Shown here: piece by piece, positions 7,162-15,089 of the stretch | Layout of the letters: each line of letters starts with the position of its first letter | Numbering within the stretch: the first letter of the stretch is position 1 | NCBI RefSeq assembly: GCF_900114375.1 | Contig: NZ_FOSV01000010.1 | Coordinates: 105,547-169,546, forward strand | Source of the DNA: Methylorubrum salsuginis | GTDB taxonomy: Bacteria > Pseudomonadota > Alphaproteobacteria > Rhizobiales > Beijerinckiaceae | DNA: 64,000 nucleotides | Direction of reading: 5' to 3' | The notes under the pieces: generated by a model | The model's database searches: none | Seen by the model: the letters and a program-made list of their open reading frames with translations, nothing else | What the model was told of the DNA's origin: nothing | Made by a program: the position numbers and the translations under genes

Positions 7162-7383
7162 ATGCGCCCCATCGCCACCGCCGCCGTGATCTGGACCGTG
7201 AGCCTGCATCGGGCCCTCGCCCAGCAGACCAACCCGGCGCCGCCCATTCCGGAATCCGGCCCGTCCGGCTCGAACTCGGCCGCGGTGAACGCCGCCGCGA
7301 CGGATTTCAATTGGGTCTGGCTGAGCCTGCTGATCGCGCTCGCGGTGCTGGGCCTTTGGCTCGTCGCCCGCAGGCGGCGCTAG
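7162..7383 (+). CDS. Small membrane-anchored protein
   Basis: A 73-residue protein with a short signal-like N-terminus (MRPIATAAVIWTVSLHRALA), a proline/serine-rich linker and one C-terminal transmembrane helix (WLSLLIALAVLGLWLV) followed by RRRR. The layout fits a periplasmic segment with a C-terminal anchor. The TAG stop overlaps the first bases of a perfect hairpin. The family is not recognised. Confidence 0.6.
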   Translation: MRPIATAAVIWTVSLHRALAQQTNPAPPIPESGPSGSNSAAVNAAATDFNWVWLSLLIALAVLGLWLVARRRR

Positions 7384-7420
7384 AGCGTCGTCCTGGATAT
7401 CGGATCCAGGACGACGCTCT
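7382..7420. terminator. Perfect 17-bp hairpin after the membrane protein gene
   Basis: AGAGCGTCGTCCTGGAT (7382-7398) and its exact reverse complement (7404-7420) enclose a 5-nt loop. It begins inside the stop codon. There is no strong T-tract (CCGTTCTTG follows), so it may be a repeat module or mRNA-stabilising stem rather than a classical terminator. A related GTCGTCC/AGGACGA pattern occurs in copy D at 11932-12097. Confidence 0.6.
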
Positions 7421-7422
7421 CC

Positions 7423-7485
7423 GTTCTTGTGCCGCATCGGCTTTTTTCCGAAAGCCGCTCCGCACCTTTCGGACCGATGCTCTAA
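7423..7485. repeat. Dispersed palindromic repeat, copy B
   Basis: GCATCGGCTTTTTTCCGAAAG is followed by an 11-12-nt spacer, CTTTCGGACCGATGC and TCTAAG. Two nested arms are seen: GCATCGG/CCGATGC and CCGAAAG/CTTTCGG. It lies directly after the perfect hairpin. Confidence 0.7.
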
Positions 7486-7692
7486 GTTTCCCACGCGACG
7501 GCCGCGGATCACGATGCTGTGTTTCGCCCTGCCTCCGACGACCGAGGCCGTTGCTGGCCGACGCCTCGACTTGCATTGCGCCTGACCTTCGAATGCGCGG
7601 TGCGGTTCCGAAGCCGCCTCCTGCCGACCGCCGCGCGTTGACGGATAATGAATCCTGAAGTAGAAAATTCTCGCGCCAAGCCGCCCACTTAG

Positions 7693-7776
7693 CTACTTGA
7701 GGTTTTTCCTCGGGTCGCCGGGTTTGTAGCCGCGCTCGATTTGAGGGGGCCGTTCCTCGGCCGTCGATGGATACAT
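7693..7776 (-). CDS. Possible 27-residue micro-ORF
   Basis: An ATG at 7776 opens a 27-codon frame with charged, proline-containing sequence (AEERPPQIERGYKPGDPRKN) ending in TAG. No clear ribosome binding site precedes it. The rest of 7486-7933 holds no other gene I can support. It may instead be the tail of a lost gene. Confidence 0.25.
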   Translation of the reverse strand: MYPSTAEERPPQIERGYKPGDPRKNLK

Positions 7777-7933
7777 GCCCGGTGCAGCATAGCATTCGGG
7801 CACCGATTGCGATCACGGAACCTTAGCTCTTCATGGGGCGGCGCGGCCTTTGTCGGCTGCACCGCCCCTTTTCCTGCTCCAAATCCAGTGGTGGAGGATG
7901 GCCGGGCCGGCGACCCGATGCTCTCTGGTATCG

Positions 7934-7988
7934 GACCGCATCGGCTTTTTTCCGAAAGCTGGTTCCCACCTTTCGGGCCGATGCTCTA
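7934..7988. repeat. Dispersed palindromic repeat, copy C
   Basis: The best-preserved copy. GCATCGGC (7939-7946) pairs with GCCGATGC (7977-7984), and CCGAAAG pairs with CTTTCGG inside it, around a CTGGTTCCCAC loop, with TCTAAA at the right end. It is nearly identical in arms and T-tract to copy B, about 510 bp away. Confidence 0.75.
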
Positions 7989-8046
7989 AACGAAACACCG
8001 AGCTTGTCCGTGATCGGATGAAGCGCCTCGGGGAACGCCTCACCAC

Positions 8047-9612
8047 ATGACCGCCGCGCGGGAAATCGAGCTGAAGCTGGATTGCGACGCGGCCGACCTG
8101 GCGGCGCTGAACCTCCATCCGCTGCTGCCCTCGACCGACGAGCGCACGATTGCGCTGCGCGCCACCTATTACGACACCGATGCGGGCGACCTGCGCGCCG
8201 CCGGCCTGTCGCTGCGGGTGCGTCGCGAGACCGGCCCCGGCGGCGAGCGCGTGATCCAGACCGTGAAGGCCCAGGCGCAGGGCGCCGGGCTGTTCGACCG
8301 GGCCGAGTGGGAGCAGGCGATCGCCGGCCCGGCGCCCGACCGCGCCGCCCTCGACGACACGCCCGCGGGCAAGGTGCTGGAACGGGCCGGCGAACCGGAG
8401 ATCGCGGCCCGCTTCTCCACCGTGATCGAGCGGGTGATGCGGCCGATCCGCTACGGCGCCTCGGCCATCGCGGTGACGCTCGACCGCGGCCGCATCGAGA
8501 CGCCCGGCGGCGCGGTGCCGGTCTGCGAGGCGGAACTCGAACTCACCGAGGGCGACCCGGCCGATCTCTTCGCCCTGGCCCAGGCGCTCGTCGAGACCGT
8601 GCCCTTGCGCCTCGGGGCGCTGGCGAAGGGCGAGCGTGGCGAGGCGGCTCTGGCCGGACGCCTCGACCGTCCGAGCAAGGCGGAACGGGTGCCGCTCGAT
8701 CCCGGCGCCGATGCGGGCGAGGCTTTCACGGCCGTGGCCCGGGCCTGCCTGCGCCACTTACGCCTCAACGAAGCGGTGTTTCTCGACACCCGCGACCCGG
8801 AGGCGCTCCATCAGATCCGCGTCGCCTTGCGGCGCCTGCGCTCGGCCTTCACCCTGTTCCGGCCGCTCTTCGCCGCCGACCCGGCCGCCGCGACCCTGCG
8901 CGACGAGATCAAGCGCGTCACCGAGCCGTTCGGCCGGGCACGCAATCTCGATGTCTTCCTCGACGAGACCCTGGCCCCCGAAATCGAGCGGCGGCCCGAC
9001 GAGGCCGGCCTGCACGAACTGCGCGCCCTGCTCGGGGCCGAGCGCGAACGCGCCGCGACGGCGGTGCTGGCGATCCTCGACAGCGCGGCCTGGCGCGGTC
9101 TGATCATCGACCTCGTCGCCTGGATCGAGGCCGGGCCCTGGCGCCGCGCGGCGAAGACCGAGCGCAGCCGCCCGGCGGAGGAATTCGCAGCCGAGGTGCT
9201 GGAGCGCCTGCGCCGGCGGATCAAGCGGCGCGGGCGCCGTCTCGACCGGCTGGAGCCGGAGGAGCGCCACCGGGTGCGGATCGAGGCGAAGAAGCTGCGC
9301 TACGGCGCCGAGTTCTTTGCCGGGCTCTACACCGAGGGCAAGGCTCGCCGGCGCCACAAGGCGTTCGTGACGGCGCTCGCCGCGTTGCAGGATCGTCTCG
9401 GCGCGCTCAACGACATCGCCACGGCGCACGAGATCGGCGCCGATCTGGTCCCGCCGGAACGGCGGACCGCGGACGATTTCCCCGATCCGGCCGCGGCCCT
9501 GTTCTCCGCCGGCCTCGTCGCCGCCGATGTCGAGGCCCGCGCGCGGACCCTCTTGGAGGAGGCCGCGCAGGCGCATGCGGACCTGTTGGAGGTGCGCCCG
9601 TTCTGGCGCTGA
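8047..9612 (+). CDS. CYTH and CHAD domain protein (YgiF-like triphosphatase/polyphosphate-binding)
   Basis: A 521-residue protein. Residues 1-205 are a CYTH triphosphate tunnel domain with the metal-binding ExExK motif at the very start (EIELK, residues 6-10). Residues about 225-510 are a CHAD domain, a histidine- and arginine-rich helical bundle (LHQIRVALRRLRSAFTLFRP, then RHRVRIEAKKLRYGAEFF). CYTH enzymes hydrolyse inorganic triphosphate or related compounds; CHAD binds polyphosphate. It is a full-length fusion like Escherichia coli YgiF. It meets the SOUL gene tail to tail with no gap. Confidence 0.9.
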   Translation: MTAAREIELKLDCDAADLAALNLHPLLPSTDERTIALRATYYDTDAGDLRAAGLSLRVRRETGPGGERVIQTVKAQAQGAGLFDRAEWEQAIAGPAPDRAALDDTPAGKVLERAGEPEIAARFSTVIERVMRPIRYGASAIAVTLDRGRIETPGGAVPVCEAELELTEGDPADLFALAQALVETVPLRLGALAKGERGEAALAGRLDRPSKAERVPLDPGADAGEAFTAVARACLRHLRLNEAVFLDTRDPEALHQIRVALRRLRSAFTLFRPLFAADPAAATLRDEIKRVTEPFGRARNLDVFLDETLAPEIERRPDEAGLHELRALLGAERERAATAVLAILDSAAWRGLIIDLVAWIEAGPWRRAAKTERSRPAEEFAAEVLERLRRRIKRRGRRLDRLEPEERHRVRIEAKKLRYGAEFFAGLYTEGKARRRHKAFVTALAALQDRLGALNDIATAHEIGADLVPPERRTADDFPDPAAALFSAGLVAADVEARARTLLEEAAQAHADLLEVRPFWR

Positions 9613-10221
9613 TCAGGTGTCCGGCGATAGCCGCACCGCGACCTCGTTGCGGCGCAGGAACGGGATCGAGAAGGGCGGATCGTATCCCATGAAGAAGGGC
9701 GGTCCCGCCGCCCGTTTCCCCGCGGCGTCGAGCACCCGCGTCAGGATCTCGGCTTGCCGCCGCCGCGCCTCCGGTTCGGCGCTCCCGGAGAAGCGCAGCA
9801 CCGCCAGCCGCTCGGACGGGATGCGGACGATCCGTAGACCGGGCTCGGTCGGCTCCGGCGCGCCGGCCTCGACGACCTTGTGCGGCAGGTAGAACCGCAT
9901 CGTCCCGCCCGCGCCCTGCTCGACCGGGATCGTCATGGCGATCATCCGCCCACCGGTCTCGACCGGCGTCGTCATGGCGATGCGCGCCTCGCCCGTGTTG
10001 GCGCCGGTGATGTAGCGGAAAAGCCGCCCGAACGCCGCGCCGTCCTGCTGGCCCCTCGCGTCGGTCTCGACGGCGGTGCGGGGCTCGTAGGCCCGAACCT
10101 CGACGCCCCGGTCCAGTCGCTCGACCACGGCGTAGCGCGGCTCCTCGTAGGTCGCCCGGATGCCGACGACGGACAGAGCCGATTCGAGAAAGGTGACAAG
10201 ATAGTAGACGAATTTTTCCAC
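9613..10221 (-). CDS. SOUL/HEBP-family heme-binding protein
   Basis: A 202-residue protein. The GTG at 10221 is chosen because GGAAG lies 8 nt upstream; GTG 10239 is an alternative. An N-terminal hydrophobic anchor (FVYYLVTFLESALSVVG) precedes the SOUL beta-barrel, recognisable from YEEPRYAVVERLDRGVEVRAYEP, then RIAMTTPVE, GTMRFYLPHK and the C-terminal FFMGYDPPFSIPFLRRNEV. The family binds tetrapyrroles; in bacteria the function is not established. It likely sits at the inner membrane. Confidence 0.85.
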   Translation of the reverse strand: MEKFVYYLVTFLESALSVVGIRATYEEPRYAVVERLDRGVEVRAYEPRTAVETDARGQQDGAAFGRLFRYITGANTGEARIAMTTPVETGGRMIAMTIPVEQGAGGTMRFYLPHKVVEAGAPEPTEPGLRIVRIPSERLAVLRFSGSAEPEARRRQAEILTRVLDAAGKRAAGPPFFMGYDPPFSIPFLRRNEVAVRLSPDT

Positions 10222-10396
10222 GAGGCCGCTTCCGGAGACTCGCGCCCGTTCTGGGCCGCGCGAACACGAAAAGATCGGATATCGGATGCCGTTCCCGCCT
10301 CGGGCGGGCCGGAATGCCGCGGGGTCGGTCGGCGTATCGCATGGCACCGACCGACCGTTTCGACGCTTGTCGTCGGTCGGCACGCGAGAGGTGAAT

Positions 10397-11032
10397 GTGA
10401 CCCACGTCCTCGTCATCGGCGCCAGCAAGGGCATCGGCCTTGAGACCGTGAAGGCGGCGCTCAAGGCCGGGCACCGCGTGCGCGCCTTCGCCCGTTCGGC
10501 CGCCGACATCGCGATCTCCGATCCCGGCCTGGAGCGCTTTACCGGCAACGCGCTGGATTCCGGCGACGTCGTCGCCGCGCTGGAGGGGATCGATGTCGTG
10601 GTTCAGGCGCTCGGCGTCCCGGCCTCGAAGCTTCTCGGTCCCGTCAGCCTGTTCTCGGAGGCGACCAATCGGCTCGTGCCGGCCATGGAGCGGGCCGGAA
10701 TCCGCCGTATCATTGCGGTCACCGGCTTCGGCACCGGCGACAGCCGGGCGGCGATCGGCCTGTTGCAGCGGGTTCCGTTCCGCCTCGTCTTCGGACGCGC
10801 CTACGACGACAAGGACGCGCAGGAGATGCGCATCCGCAAGAGCGGGCTGGACTGGACCTTCGTGCGCCCCGGCGTGCTGACGCCGGGCGCCGCCACCGGG
10901 CGCTACAAGGTGCTGGCCGATCCGACATCCTGGCGCAACGGCCTCGTCTCCCGCGCCGACGTGGCGGATTTCATCGCAGGGGAGATCGGGCAACCGGCCC
11001 ATGTCCGGCAGGCGGTGGTGCTGGTCGGCTGA
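10397..11032 (+). CDS. NAD(P)-binding SDR-type (NmrA-like) oxidoreductase
   Basis: A 211-residue atypical short-chain dehydrogenase. The glycine-rich dinucleotide loop is VIGASKGIGLETV at residues 5-17, and the NALDSGDVVAALEGIDVVVQALG block is typical of NAD(P)-binding epimerase/NmrA-like proteins. The catalytic YxxxK is not evident, as in the regulatory or quinone-reductase-like branch. The GTG at 10397 follows GAGAGG by 5 nt; GTG 10391 is possible. Substrate unknown. It is transcribed divergently from the SOUL gene. Confidence 0.8.
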   Translation: MTHVLVIGASKGIGLETVKAALKAGHRVRAFARSAADIAISDPGLERFTGNALDSGDVVAALEGIDVVVQALGVPASKLLGPVSLFSEATNRLVPAMERAGIRRIIAVTGFGTGDSRAAIGLLQRVPFRLVFGRAYDDKDAQEMRIRKSGLDWTFVRPGVLTPGAATGRYKVLADPTSWRNGLVSRADVADFIAGEIGQPAHVRQAVVLVG

Positions 11033-11190
11033 GCGCCGGCCCCGGAGGATCGAAGTCGCCGCGCGACATATCGAGGCGTCGGGCGGTCGCCGTGCCGCTT
11101 CGTCGAGCCGTCGAAGCGATCCGATGTTGTGGACGCGGGATCGGAGAGCGTTCATCCCGGAGAGCCGATACGCTTTCACGGCAACCGCCC

Positions 11191-11934
11191 TTGACCGACA
11201 CCACCTATCCGCCCCTCGACACCCTGAAGCCGGTCGCGGCCGATCTCTGGATCGTCGATAGCGGCCCGCTCTCCGGCTCGCTCCCGCTGCCGGTGCGAAT
11301 GACCGTCGTGAAGCTGTCCGACGGTACGGTCTGGCTGCATTCGCCGACGCGGTTCGACGAGGGACTGGCCCGCACGATCGAGGCGATCGGCCCGGTCCGC
11401 CACTTGGTCGCGCCCAACATCGCCCATTGGACCTTCCTCGCCGGTTGGCAGCGGCGCTTTCCGGAGGCCGTCACCTGGGCCGCGCCGAACCTGCGCCATC
11501 GCGGACAGGTGCGCCGCAAGGTCGAGGCGGGCGATCTGAGGCTCGACCGCGATCTCGGCGAGCAGAGCCCGGAGGACTGGGCCAGCGACATCCGGCAGAC
11601 CGTGGTGCCCGGGGGCCTGCGCTTTCGCGAGGTCGCGTTCTTTCACGCCCCCTCGCGCAGCCTGATCCTCACCGACCTCGTGCTGAATCTCGAACCGCAC
11701 AAGCTCCCGTGGCACCTGCGGCTGCCGATGCGGCTCGCGGGTGCGACCGCCCCGGACGGGCGGGCGCCGATCTACCTGCGGCTCACCGTGCGCCTCGGCG
11801 GGCGGGCCGCCTCGCGGGCAGCCGCCGCCCTCGTGGCACTCGCGCCGCAGCGGGTGCTGTTCGCCCACGGCGCATGGTTCGAGCGCGACGCGACGCCCGC
11901 CCTGCGGCGTTCGTTACGTTGGCTGCTGCGTTAG
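11191..11934 (+). CDS. DUF4336 domain protein (metallo-hydrolase-like fold)
   Basis: A 247-residue protein of the DUF4336 family. DLWIVDSGPLSG, then MTVVKLSDGTVWLHSPTRFDE, then VRHLVAPNIAHWTFLAGW and the late RVLFAHGAWFERD are the family blocks and recall metallo-beta-lactamase strand order without a full HxHxDH motif. No ATG lies near the first conserved block, so the TTG at 11191 is taken as start, without a clear ribosome binding site. The function is unknown. Its TAG stop overlaps repeat copy D. Confidence 0.75.
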   Translation: MTDTTYPPLDTLKPVAADLWIVDSGPLSGSLPLPVRMTVVKLSDGTVWLHSPTRFDEGLARTIEAIGPVRHLVAPNIAHWTFLAGWQRRFPEAVTWAAPNLRHRGQVRRKVEAGDLRLDRDLGEQSPEDWASDIRQTVVPGGLRFREVAFFHAPSRSLILTDLVLNLEPHKLPWHLRLPMRLAGATAPDGRAPIYLRLTVRLGGRAASRAAAALVALAPQRVLFAHGAWFERDATPALRRSLRWLLR

Positions 11935-12097
11935 AGCATCGTCCCGAAAGGTGGTTTCCGGCTTTCGGACGACGACGATGCGGCCCAATAACGGAGAGCA
12001 TCGTCCCGCAGGATGGTTTCCGGCTTTCGGAAAAACCCATTGCGGCACAAGGATGTAGAGGATCGTCCTTGTGCCGATGCCCAGGACGATGCGCTAG
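11932..12097. repeat. Compound dispersed palindromic repeat, copy D
   Basis: Holds two tandem units beginning AGAGCATCGTCCCG, each with GGTTTCCGGCTTTCGG, the first with CCGAAAG/CTTTCGG arms. It also has a GCACAAGGA/TCCTTGTGC palindrome and an AGGACGATGC end. It lies between two convergent genes and touches both stops. The unit structure mixes the modules seen at 7382-7485, suggesting a mosaic repeat family. Confidence 0.65.
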
Positions 12098-12666
12098 GCG
12101 GCCGCCGGTACGGGCGCGGTGCGGAGCCGGGCGCCGCGCATCAGCGCGAAGGCCAGCGCCGAGAGCGTCAGGCAATCGCCGGTCAGGCCGAAGACCGAGC
12201 CGACGAGAAGGTTGTGGGCGGCCCAGCAAGAGGAGGCGGCGAAGAACAGCCGGCGCATCGCCTGCGGCGACGCCTGAAGACGGGCCAGCGTCGCGAGCAG
12301 GGCGCCGATGCCGGCGCAGGCCGAGGGCCAGCCGTTCCACGTGGCGAGCGTCAGCCCGGCGGCGAGCAGGCTGGAGCCGGCAAACAGCGGCACGATCCAG
12401 GCCGGGCGGCGGCCCTCTCCCATGGCGAGGGCGGCGACGAGGCTCTGCATCGCGGAGACGACGCACATCGCCGTGCCGGTATAGGCGCCCAGATGCCCGT
12501 AATGCAGGGCGAAGCAGACCGAGCAGGCCGCCGCCGCGGCGAGGATCAGGTCACGCCGGGGCATGATGCCCGAAGTGAAGCCGAGGCAGAGCCCCAAGGC
12601 TCCGAAGATGTCGAGATGAGGCAGGACGGCGTTCGACAGGAGAGAGCCGAGATCCGCGGCGGTCAT
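12094..12666 (-). CDS. YgjV-like inner membrane protein
   Basis: A 190-residue membrane protein with six or seven hydrophobic segments (IFGALGLCLGFTSGI, LILAAAAACSVCFALHYGHL, IVPLFAGSSLLAAGLTLATW and LTGDCLTLSALAFAL). The LGFTSG, ALHYGHLG and helix spacing match the Imp-YgjV family, whose function is not established. It converges with the DUF4336 gene, with only the palindromic repeat between them. Confidence 0.75.
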   Translation of the reverse strand: MTAADLGSLLSNAVLPHLDIFGALGLCLGFTSGIMPRRDLILAAAAACSVCFALHYGHLGAYTGTAMCVVSAMQSLVAALAMGEGRRPAWIVPLFAGSSLLAAGLTLATWNGWPSACAGIGALLATLARLQASPQAMRRLFFAASSCWAAHNLLVGSVFGLTGDCLTLSALAFALMRGARLRTAPVPAAA

Positions 12667-12906
12667 GGTCTTGTGCTTTTGCTGAGGGGATGAGTGCGTT
12701 CGGGCCGGACTTCGGCGCGCGCAAGCGCCGGTTCCGCACCGATCCGCTCGGATCGGACGGTGAAGCGGTGGTTAACGGAATGTGCGTGCGCCGAAGGGCG
12801 TGGCGCCGCCGCATCGCCCGGAACAGGGGCGGCGAAAAGGCGGTTCCCCGGCAGGAATCGGACGGACGATCCGACCAGCCCCCCTGCCGCGCGAGGACAT
12901 GCGCCC

Positions 12907-13899
12907 GTGAGATTGAAGCCACTCCGCGATCAGGTCGTCGTCGTCACCGGGGCCTCCAGCGGCATCGGCCTCGCCACCGCCCGCCGGGCGGCGCGCCGGG
13001 GCGCCCGCGTCGTGCTCGCCGCCCGCAGCGGTGCCGTACTGGACGAGATCGTTCGCGAGATCGGGCCCCGCGCGCTCGCCGTCGTCACCGATGTCGGCGA
13101 GCGGCGCGACATCGAAAACCTCGCCGAGCGGGCGGTGGCGACGTTCGGGAGCATCGACACCTGGGTGAACGTCGCCGGGCTGACGGTCTACGGGCCGCTG
13201 CGGGAGATCGCCCAAGACGACCACGAGCGGCTGATCCGCACCAATTTCTGGGGCACGGTCAACGGCGCGCTGGTGGCCGCCGAGCATCTGCGGGCGCGGG
13301 GCGGCGCGCTGATCAATGTCGGCAGCATCGCCTCCGACCTCGCCTTCCCGTTCCAGGGGCTCTACGCCGCCTCGAAACACGGGGTGAAGGGTTTTACCGA
13401 TACCCTGCGGATGGAGCTGATCGCGGAAGGGGCGCCGGTCTCGGTGACGCTGGTCAAGCCCGCCTCGATCGACACGCCGCTGCCGGCCCGCGCCCGCAAC
13501 TACATGGACCGCGAGCCGATGCTGCCGCCCCCGGTCTACCCGCCGGAGGAGGTGGCGCGGGCGATCCTGCACGCCGCCGAGCATCCCGTGCGCGACATCG
13601 TCGTCGGTGGCGGCGGCAAGCTGTTCACGGCGGGCAAGGAGTTCGCGCCGGGCGCCTTCGACCAGTTGGCGCCCGCGATCATCGCGATGCAGAAGCGGAA
13701 AGACCCGCCGCGCGAACCGGAAGGGGCGCTGCACCGCCCGCGCAACGCCGGCCGCGAGCGCGGCGACCAGCCGGGATACGTCCAGCGCACCAGCGCCTAC
13801 ACGCGGGCGAGCCTCCACCCGCTGGCCTCGTCGGCACTGGGGATCGGCGTGGCGGCGACGGTCGCGGCCTTGGCGATGGGGGGACGGCGGCGGCCGTGA
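12907..13899 (+). CDS. SDR-family oxidoreductase with C-terminal extension
   Basis: A 330-residue classical short-chain dehydrogenase. The TGASSGIG cofactor loop is at residues 14-21, the NVAG strand near 85, the catalytic serine in NVGSIASD and the YAASK catalytic Tyr/Lys near residue 155-159. Residues about 255-330 extend beyond the normal 250-residue fold and end in a hydrophobic segment (LASSALGIGVAATVAALAM), probably a C-terminal membrane anchor. The GTG start at 12907 is preceded by GAGGA. Substrate unknown. It points toward the end of the formate dehydrogenase run. Confidence 0.85.
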   Translation: MRLKPLRDQVVVVTGASSGIGLATARRAARRGARVVLAARSGAVLDEIVREIGPRALAVVTDVGERRDIENLAERAVATFGSIDTWVNVAGLTVYGPLREIAQDDHERLIRTNFWGTVNGALVAAEHLRARGGALINVGSIASDLAFPFQGLYAASKHGVKGFTDTLRMELIAEGAPVSVTLVKPASIDTPLPARARNYMDREPMLPPPVYPPEEVARAILHAAEHPVRDIVVGGGGKLFTAGKEFAPGAFDQLAPAIIAMQKRKDPPREPEGALHRPRNAGRERGDQPGYVQRTSAYTRASLHPLASSALGIGVAATVAALAMGGRRRP

Positions 13900-13937
13900 T
13901 CATCAGTCGAAACCGACCGAGCCGGATCACGGCGCGT

Positions 13938-14046
13938 GTCCCCTCCCCTTGTGGGGAGGGTTTCGGGGTGGGGGTGGTTCAGGATGAGGCAGGAGCGGTA
14001 CCTTCTGCACCACCCCACCTCCTCCCCTCCCCACAAGGGGGAGGAG
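13938..14046. repeat. Palindromic element, intergenic copy
   Basis: An element of about 109 bp whose ends are inverted: CCCTCCCCTTGTGGGGAGGG at the left and a matching CCCTCCCCACAAGGGG at the right. The centre reads GGGGGTGGTTCAGGA, then CCTTCTGCACCACCCC. It lies between the SDR stop and the last gene of the formate dehydrogenase run and could act as a bidirectional terminator-like stem. The same centre and ends occur at 21360-21470 inside a coding sequence. Confidence 0.8.
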
Positions 14047-14076
14047 ATTGCCCTATCCTGTTGGCCCAGAGCCGCG

Positions 14077-14727
14077 TTACTGCTGGAAATACTTCGGATC
14101 GAGCGCCGACAGCGCCAGCAGCGGCGGCGGCATGACCACGCCCGCAACGCGCATCGAGCGGGCGGCGGCGCGGCAGGTAGCCTGATCATTGGCGGCGGCG
14201 GCCGTCTCGATCTTCTCGATCGTGGCCGGGTCCGGCTTCGGGCCGGGGGCGGGCGTGCCGGGGCCCGGGGGCACCTTGGCTTCGGCGTTGGCGCGGGCGC
14301 GCGGGTCGGTGGCCGGGTTGGTCGCGGCGTTCGGCACGGTCGCGGCCGTCTGCGGGTCCGCCGGCTTCGCGTCCGCAGGCTTGCCTTCCGCCGGACGATT
14401 GGCTTCCGATTTCGGTCCGCTCGCGGTGGCGGTCCCGCTGAGGCCGGCGGGGCTGGCGGTGCCGCCGGCCTCCGATGGCTTGCCGCCCTCGGTCTTGCCG
14501 GAAGGATTCGAGACGGCCGTGGCCTGCTGCGGCGGGGTCGTGGCGGCGGCCTTGGCGGGCTCGGGCTGCTTCACGAAGGCGACCAGTTCCTGGCACAGGT
14601 TGGCCGGCTTGCCGGGCTCGGGCGCGGCGGGTGCCGGCGCCGCATCCTGCGCCGCGGCGAGGCCGACGGAGAGCGCGAAGGCGCCGATGCCGGCCGCCAG
14701 ACGACGGGCGAGGGAGGACGAGGTCAT
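14077..14727 (-). CDS. Exported Ala/Pro-rich protein at the end of the formate dehydrogenase run
   Basis: A 216-residue protein with AGGAGA about 8 nt before the ATG. Residues 1-27 are a Sec signal peptide ending ALSVGLAAAQ. A short conserved-looking block (NLCQELVAFVKQPEPA) is followed by about 110 residues of Ala/Pro/Gly/Thr low complexity, then a C-terminal helical domain (TIEKIETAAAANDQATCRAA, ending DPKYFQQ) with one cysteine. Two cysteines in total could pair in the periplasm. The family is not recognised. It is last in the fdh-oriented gene run. Confidence 0.65.
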   Translation of the reverse strand: MTSSSLARRLAAGIGAFALSVGLAAAQDAAPAPAAPEPGKPANLCQELVAFVKQPEPAKAAATTPPQQATAVSNPSGKTEGGKPSEAGGTASPAGLSGTATASGPKSEANRPAEGKPADAKPADPQTAATVPNAATNPATDPRARANAEAKVPPGPGTPAPGPKPDPATIEKIETAAAANDQATCRAAARSMRVAGVVMPPPLLALSALDPKYFQQ

Positions 14728-14765
14728 CGGGCGCTCTCCTGAGGCGGATCGAAGTGCGAACGGGC

Positions 14766-15005
14766 TCACGACCGTTTCGGGCTCGAGCCCTCGCCCTCGG
14801 CCTTGCCGTGCGGCTCGGACTCGAACTCGTCGGGGCGCGGCGCGCCGTTCCAGCGCGGGCCGACGAGGTTGGTGCCGGGCTCGGATACCCGGGCGCCGGA
14901 GGTCGCGAAGGCCTGATACGCGAATTTCTGGCTGCTGGTGAGCGCGAACATCGCCAGCACTCCGAGGGTGACGGCGGCGATCACGGCGGCGGCGAAGGCT
15001 TTCAT
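14766..15005 (-). CDS. Small membrane protein of the formate dehydrogenase operon
   Basis: A 79-residue protein with an N-terminal transmembrane segment (FAAAVIAAVTLGVLAMFAL) and a polar periplasmic tail containing RVSEPGTNLVGPRWNG. It begins 84 nt after fdhC. It may be an assembly or structural component of the membrane complex, by position only; no family is recognised. Confidence 0.6.
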   Translation of the reverse strand: MKAFAAAVIAAVTLGVLAMFALTSSQKFAYQAFATSGARVSEPGTNLVGPRWNGAPRPDEFESEPHGKAEGEGSSPKRS

Positions 15006-15089
15006 GGAGGCGGTTCTTCCCGAGGGAGCCGGACGGCTCCAGTTCGAAAACGGCTGGCCGGGACGGCGGGTTTCCGCCGCCCCTTACAA

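Noticed and set aside
9407..11179. A 590-codon reverse frame across the CHAD, SOUL and SDR genes
   Set aside because: Composition is that of a shadow, and it runs antisense to or out of frame with three supported genes.
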